Shown here one piece after another: positions 36,169 through 44,699 of a stretch of 64,000 nt of DNA. Made by a program: the position numbers and the translations under genes. The notes beneath the pieces were generated by a model. That model did no database searches. It had not been told where the DNA came from and worked only from the letters and a program-made list of their open reading frames with translations. Within the stretch, counting starts at the first letter, position 1; each line of letters starts with the position of its first letter. Source of the DNA: Pseudomonas fluorescens (GTDB taxonomy: Bacteria > Pseudomonadota > Gammaproteobacteria > Pseudomonadales > Pseudomonadaceae); contig NZ_CP038438.1 in NCBI RefSeq assembly GCF_004683905.1, positions 2,976,001 through 3,040,000 of the forward strand, in the 5' to 3' direction.

Positions 36169-36870
36169 ATGCCCAACATCCTCCTGGTCGAAGACGACAC
36201 CGCCCTCGCCGAACTGATTTCCAGCTACCTGGAGCGCAACGGCTATTCCGTCAGCGTGATCGGCCGTGGTGACCACGTGCGCGAGCGGGCACGGATCAAT
36301 CCGCCGGATCTGGTGATCCTCGACCTGATGCTGCCGGGCCTTGACGGCTTGCAAGTCTGCCGCCTGCTGCGGGCCGATTCGGCGACGCTGCCGATCCTGA
36401 TGCTGACCGCCCGCGACGACAGTCACGATCAGGTGCTGGGCCTGGAAATGGGCGCCGACGATTACGTCACCAAACCCTGCGAGCCACGGGTTTTGCTGGC
36501 CCGGGTGCGTACGTTGCTGCGGCGCAGCAGCCTCGGTGAACCGATGACGGTCAATGACCGCATTGTCATGGGCAATCTCTGCATCGACCTGTCCGAGCGC
36601 ACCGTGACCTGGCGCGAGCAACCGGTGGAACTGTCCAGCGGCGAATACAATTTGCTGGTGGTGCTGGCCCGGCATGCCGGGGAAGTGCTGAGCCGCGATC
36701 AAATCCTGCAACGCCTGCGCGGCATCGAGTTCAACGGCACCGACCGCTCGGTGGACGTGGCGATTTCCAAGCTGCGGCGCAAGTTCGACGACCATGCGGG
36801 CGAGGCGCGCAAGATCAAGACGGTATGGGGCAAGGGCTACCTGTTCAGCCGCTCCGAGTGGGAATGCTGA
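36169..36870 (+). CDS. OmpR-family response regulator, RstA-like
   Basis: A 233-aa regulator starting MPNILLVEDD. The receiver domain has acidic Glu8/Asp9/Asp10, the phosphoacceptor Asp52 in VILDLMLPGLDG, the Thr in LMLTARDD and the Lys in VTKPCEP. The winged-helix output domain (about 130-230) shows LSSGEYNLLVVLARHAGEVLSRDQILQRLRG and TVWGKGYLFS. The PCEPRVLLARVRTLLRR linker and the partner kinase resemble RstA. It starts four bases before the kinase gene and diverges from the RND operon, which is its likely target. Confidence 0.94.
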   Translation: MPNILLVEDDTALAELISSYLERNGYSVSVIGRGDHVRERARINPPDLVILDLMLPGLDGLQVCRLLRADSATLPILMLTARDDSHDQVLGLEMGADDYVTKPCEPRVLLARVRTLLRRSSLGEPMTVNDRIVMGNLCIDLSERTVTWREQPVELSSGEYNLLVVLARHAGEVLSRDQILQRLRGIEFNGTDRSVDVAISKLRRKFDDHAGEARKIKTVWGKGYLFSRSEWEC

Positions 36871-36874
36871 GCTG

Positions 36875-38176
36875 ATGTTCAGAATCCTCTTTCGCCTGTA
36901 TCTGGTGACGATCGTCTCCTACAGCGCGGCGATCTATCTGGTGCCGGATCTGGTGATCATGGCGTTCCGCGAGCGCTTCATCACCTACAACCTCGACTAC
37001 TCGCGCGGCCTGCAATCGCTGATCACCCGGCAGTTTCACGCGGTGCCGCAGGATCAGTGGCCGGCACTGGCGCAGTCGATGGACAAGGACTTCCAGCCGC
37101 TGCACATCGCTCTGGCGCGCATCGACGACGCCGGGTTCACCGCCCCCGAGCAAGTGCGCTTGCGCGCCGGGGAAAACGTGGTGCGTATCGGCGATTGGGG
37201 ATGGCGCACCTTGGCGGTCACGCCGCTGAACGATGACGTTGCCGTGCAGATGGTAGTGCCGCCGGATCCGCTGGACGTCAATCTGTTGTACTGGAGCATC
37301 AACGTGCTGATCGGTGCGAGCATGCTCGCCTGCCTGCTACTGTGGATTCGTCCGCACTGGCGCGATCTGGAGCGCCTCAAGGGCGCCGCCGAACGCTTCG
37401 GCAAGGGCCACCTGAACGAGCGCACGCAAATCCCCGCCAGTTCCAACATCGGCAGCCTGGCCAACGTGTTCGACACCATGGCCGGCGATATCGAAAATCT
37501 GCTCAACCAGCAGCGCGACCTGCTGAATGCGGTGTCCCACGAATTGCGCACGCCGCTGACCCGTCTGGACTTCGGTCTGGCCCTGGCGCTGTCCGATGAT
37601 TTGCCGGCGACCAGTCGCGAGCGCCTGCAAGGACTGGTCGCACACATTCGGGAACTGGATGAGCTGGTGCTGGAACTGCTGTCCTACAGCCGCCTGCAGA
37701 ACCCGGCGCAGTTGCCGGAACAGGTCGAGGTTTCGCTGGATGAGTTTATCGACAGCATTCTGGGCAGTGTCGATGAAGAACTGGACTCGCCGGACATCGT
37801 CATCGATGTGCTGCTGCACGGTCAGCTCGAACGTTTCACGCTGGATCCGCGCCTGACCGCCCGAGCGATCCAGAACCTGCTGCGCAATGCCATGCGCTAT
37901 TGCGAAAAACGCATTCAGATTGGCGTGCAGGTCAGCCCCGATGGTTGCGAGATCTGGGTCGACGACGATGGCATTGGCATCCCGGATGATGAGCGTGAGC
38001 GGATTTTTGAACCGTTTTATCGACTTGATCGCAGTCGTGATCGGGCTACCGGCGGCTTTGGTCTGGGCCTGGCCATCAGCCGTCGGGCGCTGGAGGCGCA
38101 GGGCGGGACCTTGACGGTTGAAAGTTCGCCGCTGGGTGGGGCGCGGTTCAGGTTGTGGTTGCCTGACATGACTTGA
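36875..38176 (+). CDS. sensor histidine kinase, RstB-like
   Basis: A 433-aa membrane kinase in an operon with the regulator. Helices at residues 5-25 and about 138-158 enclose a periplasmic sensor of about 110 residues. WIRPHWRDLERLKGAAERFGKGHLNERTQI starts the HAMP domain and is close to E. coli RstB. The phosphoacceptor His222 is in AVSHELRTPLTRLDF. The ATP-binding N box (NLLRNAMRY), D/G1 box (VDDDGIGIP), F box and G2 box (GGFGLGLAI) are all present, so it should be active. Signal unknown. Confidence 0.94.
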   Translation: MFRILFRLYLVTIVSYSAAIYLVPDLVIMAFRERFITYNLDYSRGLQSLITRQFHAVPQDQWPALAQSMDKDFQPLHIALARIDDAGFTAPEQVRLRAGENVVRIGDWGWRTLAVTPLNDDVAVQMVVPPDPLDVNLLYWSINVLIGASMLACLLLWIRPHWRDLERLKGAAERFGKGHLNERTQIPASSNIGSLANVFDTMAGDIENLLNQQRDLLNAVSHELRTPLTRLDFGLALALSDDLPATSRERLQGLVAHIRELDELVLELLSYSRLQNPAQLPEQVEVSLDEFIDSILGSVDEELDSPDIVIDVLLHGQLERFTLDPRLTARAIQNLLRNAMRYCEKRIQIGVQVSPDGCEIWVDDDGIGIPDDERERIFEPFYRLDRSRDRATGGFGLGLAISRRALEAQGGTLTVESSPLGGARFRLWLPDMT

Positions 38177-38185
38177 CCCGAAACC

Positions 38186-38274
38186 TGTGGGAGCGGGCTT
38201 GCTCACGAAGGCGGAGTGTCAGTCGACATAAACTAATCTGACACACCGCTTTCGCGAGCAAGCCCGCTCCCACA
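38186..38274. repeat. REPIN, type A
   Basis: Inverted type-A arms (left arm has CTCACGAA in place of CTCGCGAA) between convergent kinase and pncA genes; spacer shares the CTGACACACCGC tract. Confidence 0.9.
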
Positions 38275-38289
38275 GGGGTTTTGTGTTGG

Positions 38290-38916
38290 TCAGATCAGTT
38301 GGTTTGATTGAATCAAGCCAACCCCGGCCGTCTGCATCCGCTCCATCGCCGCTGCCAGTGACCCATCCCTGTCAATGGCACGACAGGCGTCCAGCACCAC
38401 GAACGCGTTGAACCCCGCCGCCCGAGCATCCAGCGCGGAAAACATCACACAGAAATCCAGCGCCAGACCGACCATGTACACCGTGTCGATACCGCGTTCT
38501 TTCAGGTATCCGGCCAGACCGGTGGTGGTGCACCGGTCCGCCTCGAGAAACGCCGAATAGCTGTCGATGTCCGGATTACAGCCCTTGCGGATGATCAGTT
38601 GCGCGTGCGGCAGGTTCAGCTCGGGGTGAAACTCGGCACCGGATGTGCCTTGCACACAATGCTCCGGCCAGAGTACCTGCTCGCCGTAGGGCAACTGAAT
38701 TACCTCGTAAGGCTGGTGTCCGGGGTGGCTTGAGGCAAAGGACGCGTGGCCGCTCGGGTGCCAGTCCTGGGCAATCACCACCTGTTTGAACAGGCCACCG
38801 AGGCGATTGATCAGCGGCACGATCTGATCGCCTTCGGGCACGGCCAACTGGCCGCCGGGGATGAAGTCGTTCTGCACGTCAATGACCAGCAGGGCGGTGC
38901 GGGGTGAAATCTGCAT
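38290..38916 (-). CDS. pncA: nicotinamidase
   Basis: Hydrolyses nicotinamide to nicotinate in NAD salvage. The 208-aa protein starts behind a strong AAGGAGGA. The cysteine-hydrolase triad is Asp13 (LLVIDVQNDF), Lys111 (IIRKGCNP) and Cys156 (ALDFCVMFSA). Metal ligands Asp51/His53 (AQDWHPSGHASF) and His86 (WPEHCVQG) are visible. The cis-peptide region VGLALDFCV is intact. It stands alone. NudC at 42.8-43.6 kb is also an NAD-turnover enzyme but is not linked in an operon. Confidence 0.95.
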   Translation of the reverse strand: MQISPRTALLVIDVQNDFIPGGQLAVPEGDQIVPLINRLGGLFKQVVIAQDWHPSGHASFASSHPGHQPYEVIQLPYGEQVLWPEHCVQGTSGAEFHPELNLPHAQLIIRKGCNPDIDSYSAFLEADRCTTTGLAGYLKERGIDTVYMVGLALDFCVMFSALDARAAGFNAFVVLDACRAIDRDGSLAAAMERMQTAGVGLIQSNQLI

Positions 38917-38965
38917 CGGGGCTTCCTCCTTGGATAATCACCCGCTCAGCATAGTGGAGCGGCAC

Positions 38966-39724
38966 TCACGCGCCCAGCTTGTCGACCAGGTGTTTTGCCA
39001 GGTCTTCCAGCGCCGGCGCCGGGTTGTGCCCGATCAACATCCACGCATGCTCACCTTCGGTCCAGTACACCACGTTCATTTCGTGGCGCCGTTCGTGCGC
39101 CAAAGGCTGGCTGCCACTGTTGGAGCGAGTCACGCACAAGGCCAGCGGCCCGTGTTTCGCATCGAGATAGGTCAGTTGCGCAATCGGCACACCGTCGTAC
39201 TCAAGCATTTGTGCACGCTTGAGTTCGGCGCCCGGCAACCTCACCAGTGCCGGCGATAGATTCAGCCCCAAGCGTGCATCTACCGCACGCAGTTGCGATC
39301 GCTGGCTGGCTTCGTCACTGGGCAGGTGATCGAGGGTTTGCGGCACATACAGTGCCATGTAGTCGCCCACCAGGGCGCGCCAGTTATGCGTTTGCTGCGT
39401 TTGCCAGGCGAGAAACAGGCGATCGGCCAACACGCCGCCCGCCAGCAGACTCGCGGCGGCCGCACCGATGAACCAGCGTCGACTCAGGCCAGGCCGCTGG
39501 GGGGAGGGGATGGCATCGAGGCGCGCCTGCAAACGTTCCAGCGGTGCCTGTAGCGCCAGTTCGTCATAGGCATCCTTGTACGGCAGGCTGCTGCGTTCGA
39601 ACCATTGCACGCGCAGGCTGAGCAACGGGTCGTCGGCAATCGCGCTGTCGAGTTGGGCGCGATAGGCTGGGTCCAGCTCGTCGTCGAGGTAGGCCACCAG
39701 TTGTTCGTCGGAGGGCTTGTTCAT
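38966..39724 (-). CDS. membrane anti-sigma factor
   Basis: A 252-aa regulator of the adjacent ECF sigma factor. The N-terminal zinc-finger-like anti-sigma region (DEQLVAYLDDELDPAYRAQLDSAIADDP) lacks the His-x3-Cys-x2-Cys ligands, so it belongs to the non-zinc type. A single membrane segment follows SRRWFIGAAAASLLAGGVLA (about 81-100). The remaining 150 residues are extracytoplasmic. Its ATG overlaps the sigma stop (ATGA at 39721-39724), so the two are co-translated. Confidence 0.87.
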   Translation of the reverse strand: MNKPSDEQLVAYLDDELDPAYRAQLDSAIADDPLLSLRVQWFERSSLPYKDAYDELALQAPLERLQARLDAIPSPQRPGLSRRWFIGAAAASLLAGGVLADRLFLAWQTQQTHNWRALVGDYMALYVPQTLDHLPSDEASQRSQLRAVDARLGLNLSPALVRLPGAELKRAQMLEYDGVPIAQLTYLDAKHGPLALCVTRSNSGSQPLAHERRHEMNVVYWTEGEHAWMLIGHNPAPALEDLAKHLVDKLGA

Positions 39725-40251
39725 GGGCGGTCACCTCCGGTGGTTTTCGGCACGGCTTGCAGGGGCGGGTATTCGGCCAGTTTCAGGCGCGCGGTGGCCA
39801 GACGGCTCATCACCGTGCCGATCGGCACCTGCAGGATCTCGGCGACTTCACGGTAGGACAGGCCTTCGACATAAGCCAGATACACGGTTTCGCGCTGGGT
39901 TTCCGGCAACGCATCGACCCGGCGAATCACTTGCGCCGCCATCACATGAGTCTGCGCGGCGTATTCGCCATCGAAGGCCAGTTGCGCGTCGGCATCGACC
40001 TGACCGGCGCCCTGACGCACCCGACGCGCGCGCACTTCGTTGAGCCAGATTGAATGCAGGATGCTCAGCAACCAGCGATCCATGCGCGTGCCGGCCACAT
40101 ATTGGCCGGCACGCTCCAGCGCCCGTACACACGTGGCCTGCACCAGATCCTCGGCCACGTGACGATTGCGCGACAGCAGCAGGCCGTAGCGCCACAGCCG
40201 CGCCAGATGCTGTCCGAGTTCCGCTCTGAATGCCTGATCGCTGACGATGAT
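39721..40251 (-). CDS. ECF RNA polymerase sigma factor, apparent non-AUG start
   Basis: About 176 aa. Region 2 is complete only if translation begins near 40251 (IIVSDQAFRAELGQHLARLW then YGLLLSRNRHVAEDLVQATCVRAL). Region 4 shows LPETQRETVYLAYVEGLSYREVAEILQVPIGTVMSRLATARLKL. The frame has a stop (TAA) just upstream, and between it and region 2 there is no ATG, GTG or TTG. The best candidates are two ATC codons (starting at 40251 and 40248) behind AAAGGAAC. The first GTG (40158) would remove region 2.1. It lies between the TPR and anti-sigma genes. Confidence 0.82.
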   Translation of the reverse strand: MIVSDQAFRAELGQHLARLWRYGLLLSRNRHVAEDLVQATCVRALERAGQYVAGTRMDRWLLSILHSIWLNEVRARRVRQGAGQVDADAQLAFDGEYAAQTHVMAAQVIRRVDALPETQRETVYLAYVEGLSYREVAEILQVPIGTVMSRLATARLKLAEYPPLQAVPKTTGGDRP

Positions 40252-40269
40252 GGCGTTCCTTTATCTATG

Positions 40270-40803
40270 TCAGGTTTTCGATGAATCGTTGATGGCTTCA
40301 GCCAGGTCCTGGTATTCCTCGCAGGCGGTGCCGCAAATCGATTTGATCTGCTGCAATTGCTCCTGCGCCAGGTCGACGCGGCCTTTGATCACATAGGCTT
40401 CGCCGAGGTATTCACGCACTTGCGCGTACTGCGGATCGAGTTTCACCGATTGCAGGTAATAGCCGATGCCTTCATCGGTACGTCCCAGTTTTCGCGTGGC
40501 GTAACCGCGATAGTTGAGGGCCTTGGCGGTGTTCGGTTGTTTCAGGGTGTCGAGCAGGGCCAGGGCCTCTTCGTAGCGACCGTCCTTGGCCAATCGGTAG
40601 GCATAGTCGGTGCGATCGGCATCCGGTACGGCGCTACTGGTCTGCAGCACGCATTTCTGCGATTTGCTGTCCCAGACCTGGCCTTTGGGGCAGTTGGGCT
40701 TCTGCACGGGCGCACTTTCATCACCGTTGGCAAACACCATTGACGCAGACAACGCGGTGACCAGCAGCAACGGGGCGGCGAACATAACGGAACGGATAGT
40801 CAT
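40270..40803 (-). CDS. secreted TPR-repeat protein in a sigma/anti-sigma operon
   Basis: A 177-aa protein starting MTIRSVMFAAPLLLV behind GGAG. The signal peptide ends MVFA, so the product is periplasmic. A short Cys-containing section (NCPKGQVWDSKSQKCV) may form a disulfide. Residues 65-150 form two or three tetratricopeptide repeats (YRLAKDGRYEEALALLDTLKQ; YRGYATRKLGRTDEGIGYYLQSVKLDPQYAQVREYLGEAYVIKG in parts). It is the first gene of a three-gene operon with the sigma and anti-sigma factors. It may sense or transmit an envelope signal; that role is inference. Confidence 0.85.
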   Translation of the reverse strand: MTIRSVMFAAPLLLVTALSASMVFANGDESAPVQKPNCPKGQVWDSKSQKCVLQTSSAVPDADRTDYAYRLAKDGRYEEALALLDTLKQPNTAKALNYRGYATRKLGRTDEGIGYYLQSVKLDPQYAQVREYLGEAYVIKGRVDLAQEQLQQIKSICGTACEEYQDLAEAINDSSKT

Positions 40804-40978
40804 GGGCAAGGCTCCACAGAGGGTTATGTTTCACTTTGAACACCACAGCCCGGCATTTTATTCATCGCTTTGTCAGGCTCTGTTCAAGGTACGCGCAAAT
40901 GGCGGCGTTATGCTCGGGAACGCCTGCCGTCCATCCAGCGCTTTGCCATGCCCCGGCGCTGCCACACGAGGAACTGCC

Positions 40979-41752
40979 ATGAAAGATCAGGTCCATCACT
41001 CCGCTGCTGCCGGCTACAAGACTGCTGCCGACACCTACATCAAGGGCCGCCCGGACTACCCGCCGCAGGTAAGCCAGTGGTTGACCCAGACGTTGGGTCT
41101 GGACAGTCACAAGACTGTCATCGATCTGGGTGCCGGCACCGGCAAGTTCACCGGCCGGCTGGCGGCCACCGACGCGCAGGTGATCGCCGTGGAACCGGTG
41201 GCGCAGATGCTGGAAAAACTTTCCGCTGCCTGGCCGCAGGTGCTGGCGGTGAGCGGCACCGCGACCGATCTGCCACTGCCTGACGCGTCGGTGGATGCAG
41301 TGGTCTGCGCGCAGGCGTTCCATTGGTTCGCCACCCCGGAAGCCCTGACGGAAATCGCCCGCGTGCTCAAGCCTGGCGGCAGACTCGGGCTGATCTGGAA
41401 CCTGCGCGATACACAGGTCCGCTGGGTGCCGAAACTCGACGCTATCGTGAATGCGCTGGAGGGGGACACGCCGCGTTACTACACCGGCCAATGGCGTCAG
41501 GCGTTTCCGCATCCGGCGTTCGGGCCGTTGCAGTCGCAGCAGTTTCATCATGGGCACACCGGCTCGCCCGAGGACGTGATCTTCAATCGGGTGCGCTCCA
41601 CCAGTTTCATTGCGGCCTTGCCGCAGGCGCAGCGCGACAAGGTTGATGAGCAGATTCGCGCGTTGATTGCCTCGGAACCGGCGTTGCGTGGGCGGCATGT
41701 GCTGACGGTGCCTTATGAGACGGCGGCGTATGTGGCAGTGAAGGTTAGTTAG
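40979..41752 (+). CDS. class I SAM-dependent methyltransferase
   Basis: A 257-aa cytoplasmic methyltransferase starting MKDQVHHSAAAGYKTAADTYIKGRPDYPPQ. Motif I is VIDLGAGTGKFTGRL, motif II VIAVEPVAQML, and the DAVVCAQAFHWFA and ALTEIARVLKPGGRLGLIWNLRD blocks place it in the Methyltransf_11 group. The GRPDYP opening is common in putative small-molecule methyltransferases with unknown acceptor. It is monocistronic and divergent from the TPR/sigma operon. Confidence 0.9.
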   Translation: MKDQVHHSAAAGYKTAADTYIKGRPDYPPQVSQWLTQTLGLDSHKTVIDLGAGTGKFTGRLAATDAQVIAVEPVAQMLEKLSAAWPQVLAVSGTATDLPLPDASVDAVVCAQAFHWFATPEALTEIARVLKPGGRLGLIWNLRDTQVRWVPKLDAIVNALEGDTPRYYTGQWRQAFPHPAFGPLQSQQFHHGHTGSPEDVIFNRVRSTSFIAALPQAQRDKVDEQIRALIASEPALRGRHVLTVPYETAAYVAVKVS

Positions 41753-41767
41753 ATCGGCGGTGAGCCT

Positions 41768-41857
41768 ATCGCGGGCAAGCCACGCTCCCACAGGTCTTGG
41801 GTGGATCACAAAGTCTGTGATCAAACCTGACCCTGTGGGAGCGGGCTTGCTCGCGAA
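41768..41857. repeat. REPIN, type A with a diverged left arm
   Basis: The right arm is a perfect type A; the left arm reads ATCGCGGGCAAGCCACGCTCC, with two changes and type-B-like edges. It lies between co-directional genes. Confidence 0.85.
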
Positions 41858-41971
41858 GAGGCCAGCCCTGTCACCCCATTTCTCGAAGCAGTCCCGCATT
41901 TGGCCGAACCGCCATCGTGATGCCTTGTTATAGTTCGGGCCTCATTTTCAGCCCGGTAAAGGATCACTGCC

Positions 41972-42784
41972 ATGACTCAATACACCGCCTTCAGCGTCGA
42001 ACTGGCCGACAACATCGCGCATGTGCAGATCAATCGCCCGGAAAAGATCAACTCGATGAACGCCGCGTTCTGGAGCGAGATCGTCGAGATTTTCCAGTGG
42101 ATCGATGACACCGATGAAGTGCGGGTGGTGGTGCTGAGTGGCAACGGCAAACACTTTTCCTCGGGTATCGACCTGATGATGCTCGCCGGCGTCGCCAATG
42201 AACTGGGCAAGGACGTCGGCCGTAACGCGCGCCTGCTGCGGCGCAAGATTCTCACCCTGCAAGCCTCGTTCAATGCTGTCGACAACTGCCGCAAACCGGT
42301 ACTGGCGGCGATTCAGGGCTACTGCCTCGGCGGTGCGATCGACCTGATCGCCGCCTGCGACATGCGCTACGCCGCCGAAGACGCGCAGTTCTCGATCAAG
42401 GAAATCGATATCGGCATGGCCGCCGATGTTGGCACTTTGCAACGGTTGCCACGGATCATCGGGGACGGCATGCTGCGTGAACTGGCTTACACCGGGCGCA
42501 CTTTCGGCGCAGATGAAGCGCGCAGCATCGGCTTGGTCAATCGCGTATATGGCGACAAGGAGCTGCTGCTCGACGGCGTCATGGACATTGCCCGTGACAT
42601 CGCCAGCAAATCGCCAATTGCGGTGACCGGCACCAAGGAAATGATCAGCTACATGCGCGACCATCGCATCGATGACGGCCTCGAATACGTTGCCACCTGG
42701 AACGCCGCCATGTTGCAATCCACCGACTTGCGCGTGGCCATGGCCGCCCATATGAGTAAACAGAAACCCGAATTTCTGGATTGA
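41972..42784 (+). CDS. crotonase-family protein, probable dienoyl-CoA isomerase
   Basis: A 270-aa crotonase. The oxyanion-hole blocks are SGNGKHFSSGIDLMML and IQGYCLGGAIDLIAACD. The active-site stretch FSIKEIDIGMAADVGTLQRLPRIIG closely resembles mammalian ECH1, delta(3,5)-delta(2,4)-dienoyl-CoA isomerase, including the acidic pair and DVGTLQRLP. It would help degrade unsaturated fatty acids with odd-position double bonds. The start follows AAAGGA. nudC begins six bases after its stop, so they form an operon whose logic is unclear. Confidence 0.87.
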   Translation: MTQYTAFSVELADNIAHVQINRPEKINSMNAAFWSEIVEIFQWIDDTDEVRVVVLSGNGKHFSSGIDLMMLAGVANELGKDVGRNARLLRRKILTLQASFNAVDNCRKPVLAAIQGYCLGGAIDLIAACDMRYAAEDAQFSIKEIDIGMAADVGTLQRLPRIIGDGMLRELAYTGRTFGADEARSIGLVNRVYGDKELLLDGVMDIARDIASKSPIAVTGTKEMISYMRDHRIDDGLEYVATWNAAMLQSTDLRVAMAAHMSKQKPEFLD

Positions 42785-42790
42785 GAAACC

Positions 42791-43621
42791 ATGACAGCTC
42801 GCTGGACCACTGCAGTACTGGACACCGATCAACCCGGCGGCTGGGCCGTGGCGCGCAGCCCCGAAGGCTTTCTGTTCGATGACAACGGCGCGCTGTTCCC
42901 GCGGGAATGGCTCAAGCGTCAGGAGTTGTCGATTCTCACCGAACACGGCATCGGCCATCTCGATGGCGAGCCGGTGTATCTGCTGGAGCTGCGCAGTTCC
43001 AGCGACGTGCCGGGCTGCAACTGGAAAGGTCTGCGGGCGTTCATGCTCGATGGCGATCACACTGTCTACAAGGTGCTGGGTTATGCCGCGCAGATCGGCA
43101 CCTGGGCGCGTGAACATCGCTTCTGCGGCAACTGTGGGCAGGCGATGACCCAGGTGCCGCGCGAGCGAGCGATGTATTGCCAGCCGTGCGACCTGCGCAG
43201 TTACCCGCGGATTTCGCCGAGCATGATCGTGCTGGTGACCCGTGGCGACGAGATCCTGCTGGCGCGCTCACCGCGTTTCGTCACCGGGGTCTACAGCACG
43301 CTGGCCGGGTTCGCCGAGCCGGGCGAGTCGGCGGAGGATTGCCTGATTCGCGAAGTACGCGAGGAAGTCAGCATCGAAGTGAAGAACATCCAGTACATGG
43401 GCAGCCAGTGCTGGCCGTTCCCGCATTCGATGATGCTCGGCTTCCATGCCGAATACGCCGGGGGCGAGATCGTCTGCCAGGAAGACGAGATCGAAGACGC
43501 CCAATGGTTCAACGTGCACGATCTGCCGCCGTTGCCGGCGTCAAAATCGATTGCCCGTTACCTGATCGACGTCTACGTGGCCCGCCGCTTAGGCCACGCT
43601 GAACCAGTGTTGCCAGGCTAG
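42791..43621 (+). CDS. nudC: NAD+ diphosphatase / NAD-cap decapping hydrolase
   Basis: Cleaves NADH to NMNH and AMP and removes NAD caps from RNA. The 276-aa protein has a zinc ribbon (FCGNCG about residue 111, then MYCQPC about 128). Its Nudix box reads [20 protein letters not shown], and the NudC signature appears as [11 protein letters not shown]. Its 3' end overlaps the convergent exporter gene by 33 bases. It is co-transcribed with the preceding crotonase. Confidence 0.95.
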   Translation: MTARWTTAVLDTDQPGGWAVARSPEGFLFDDNGALFPREWLKRQELSILTEHGIGHLDGEPVYLLELRSSSDVPGCNWKGLRAFMLDGDHTVYKVLGYAAQIGTWAREHRFCGNCGQAMTQVPRERAMYCQPCDLRSYPRISPSMIVLVTRGDEILLARSPRFVTGVYSTLAGFAEPGESAEDCLIREVREEVSIEVKNIQYMGSQCWPFPHSMMLGFHAEYAGGEIVCQEDEIEDAQWFNVHDLPPLPASKSIARYLIDVYVARRLGHAEPVLPG

Positions 43622-44368
43622 GCGCACGGTCAAACCCAATACCACGGTGATGAACACCGGACGAATGAACTTGGCGCCGCCGCTGATCGCGGTGCGCGCC
43701 CCGAAGAACGCGCCGACCATCACCGACAGGCCCATGCTCAGGCCGATGATCCAGTCCACTTGCCCGGAAAACACGAACACCGACAGCGCCGCGATGTTGC
43801 TGACGAAGTTCATGCTGCGCGCCACACCGCTGGCCTTGACCAGGTCGATCGGGTAGAGCAGCAGGCTGCTGACGGTCCAGAACGCACCCGTGCCAGGGCC
43901 GGCCACGCCGTCGTAGAAACCGAGGCTGAAGCCTTGGGTCGATTGCCATTTCTTCTTGATCGGCGCGTCGCTGTCCAGCGGCGCTTTGGGCGTGCCGCCG
44001 AACAACAGATACAGGCCACAGGCGAAGACGATCACCGGCAGCATCTTGTTCAGCCATTCCGCCGGCAGGTAGTGCGCGACGATGGCACCGGTGAGCGCGC
44101 CGACCAGGGTGCCGACGATCGCGTGCATCCACTGCCGAGGGTGGAACAGTTTGCGTCGGTAGAAGGTGAAACTGGCGGTGGCCGAGCCGAACGTCGAACT
44201 GAGTTTGTTGGTGCCCAGCACCAGGTGCGGCGGCAGGCCGGCAGTGAGCAGCGCCGGGGTGGTCAACAGACCGCCGCCGCCAGCAATGGCGTCGATGAAA
44301 CCGGCAATGAAAGCGACAAGGGCCAGAACGGCCAGGGTGGTGAGGTCAACGCTGAGTTCGAAAGGCAT
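43589..44368 (-). CDS. TauE/SafE (TSUP) family anion exporter
   Basis: A 259-aa inner-membrane protein with about eight helices. The TSUP duplication is visible: [39 protein letters not shown] in the first half, and [23 protein letters not shown] with [17 protein letters not shown] in the second. Members export sulfite, sulfoacetate or other anions. It is divergent from sfnG, whose pathway ends in methanesulfonate/sulfite, so sulfite export is a reasonable inference. Its last 33 bases overlap nudC. Confidence 0.88.
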   Translation of the reverse strand: MPFELSVDLTTLAVLALVAFIAGFIDAIAGGGGLLTTPALLTAGLPPHLVLGTNKLSSTFGSATASFTFYRRKLFHPRQWMHAIVGTLVGALTGAIVAHYLPAEWLNKMLPVIVFACGLYLLFGGTPKAPLDSDAPIKKKWQSTQGFSLGFYDGVAGPGTGAFWTVSSLLLYPIDLVKASGVARSMNFVSNIAALSVFVFSGQVDWIIGLSMGLSVMVGAFFGARTAISGGAKFIRPVFITVVLGLTVRLAWQHWFSVA

Positions 44369-44458
44369 GGAATCGGCTTATTCGGCAGGGCGCAGAAGGG
44401 CTGCGGGAGGTCGGTCATGTTACCTGTATCCGGCTTTTGCGGCGACCCGTCGGACGCC

Positions 44459-44525
44459 TTCGCGAGCAAGCCCGCTCCCACATTCTGGAATGCATTCAAC
44501 CTGTGGGAGCGGGCTTGCTCGCGAA
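44459..44525. repeat. REPIN, type A
   Basis: Inverted type-A arms with linker TTCTGGAATGCATTC, in the 331-base divergent gap between the exporter and sfnG, upstream of the sigma-54 promoter. Confidence 0.9.
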
Positions 44526-44644
44526 GAGGTCGGCTCAGGCACCGCCTATTCAACTGTTGCCCACCCAACACCTCGACAACAAATCACCCTCCAACAATGC
44601 AACTCCATCAGCCTCAAGCCCAATAAAACCGGCCCTCTGGACGC

Positions 44645-44660
44645 TGGCACGCTTGCTGCT
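44645..44660 (+). promoter_or_regulatory. sigma-54 promoter of sfnG
   Basis: TGGCACGCTTGCTGCT matches the -24/-12 consensus TGGCACG-N4-TTGCW at all but one defined position (C in place of the first T of TTGC). The GG and GC doublets are correctly spaced. It ends 39 bases before the sfnG ATG. P. putida sfnG is known to need sigma-54 and the activator SfnR. Confidence 0.8.
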
Positions 44661-44699
44661 CTGTCCCATTGACCTTCCCAATGTCCCGAGGACACGCCA

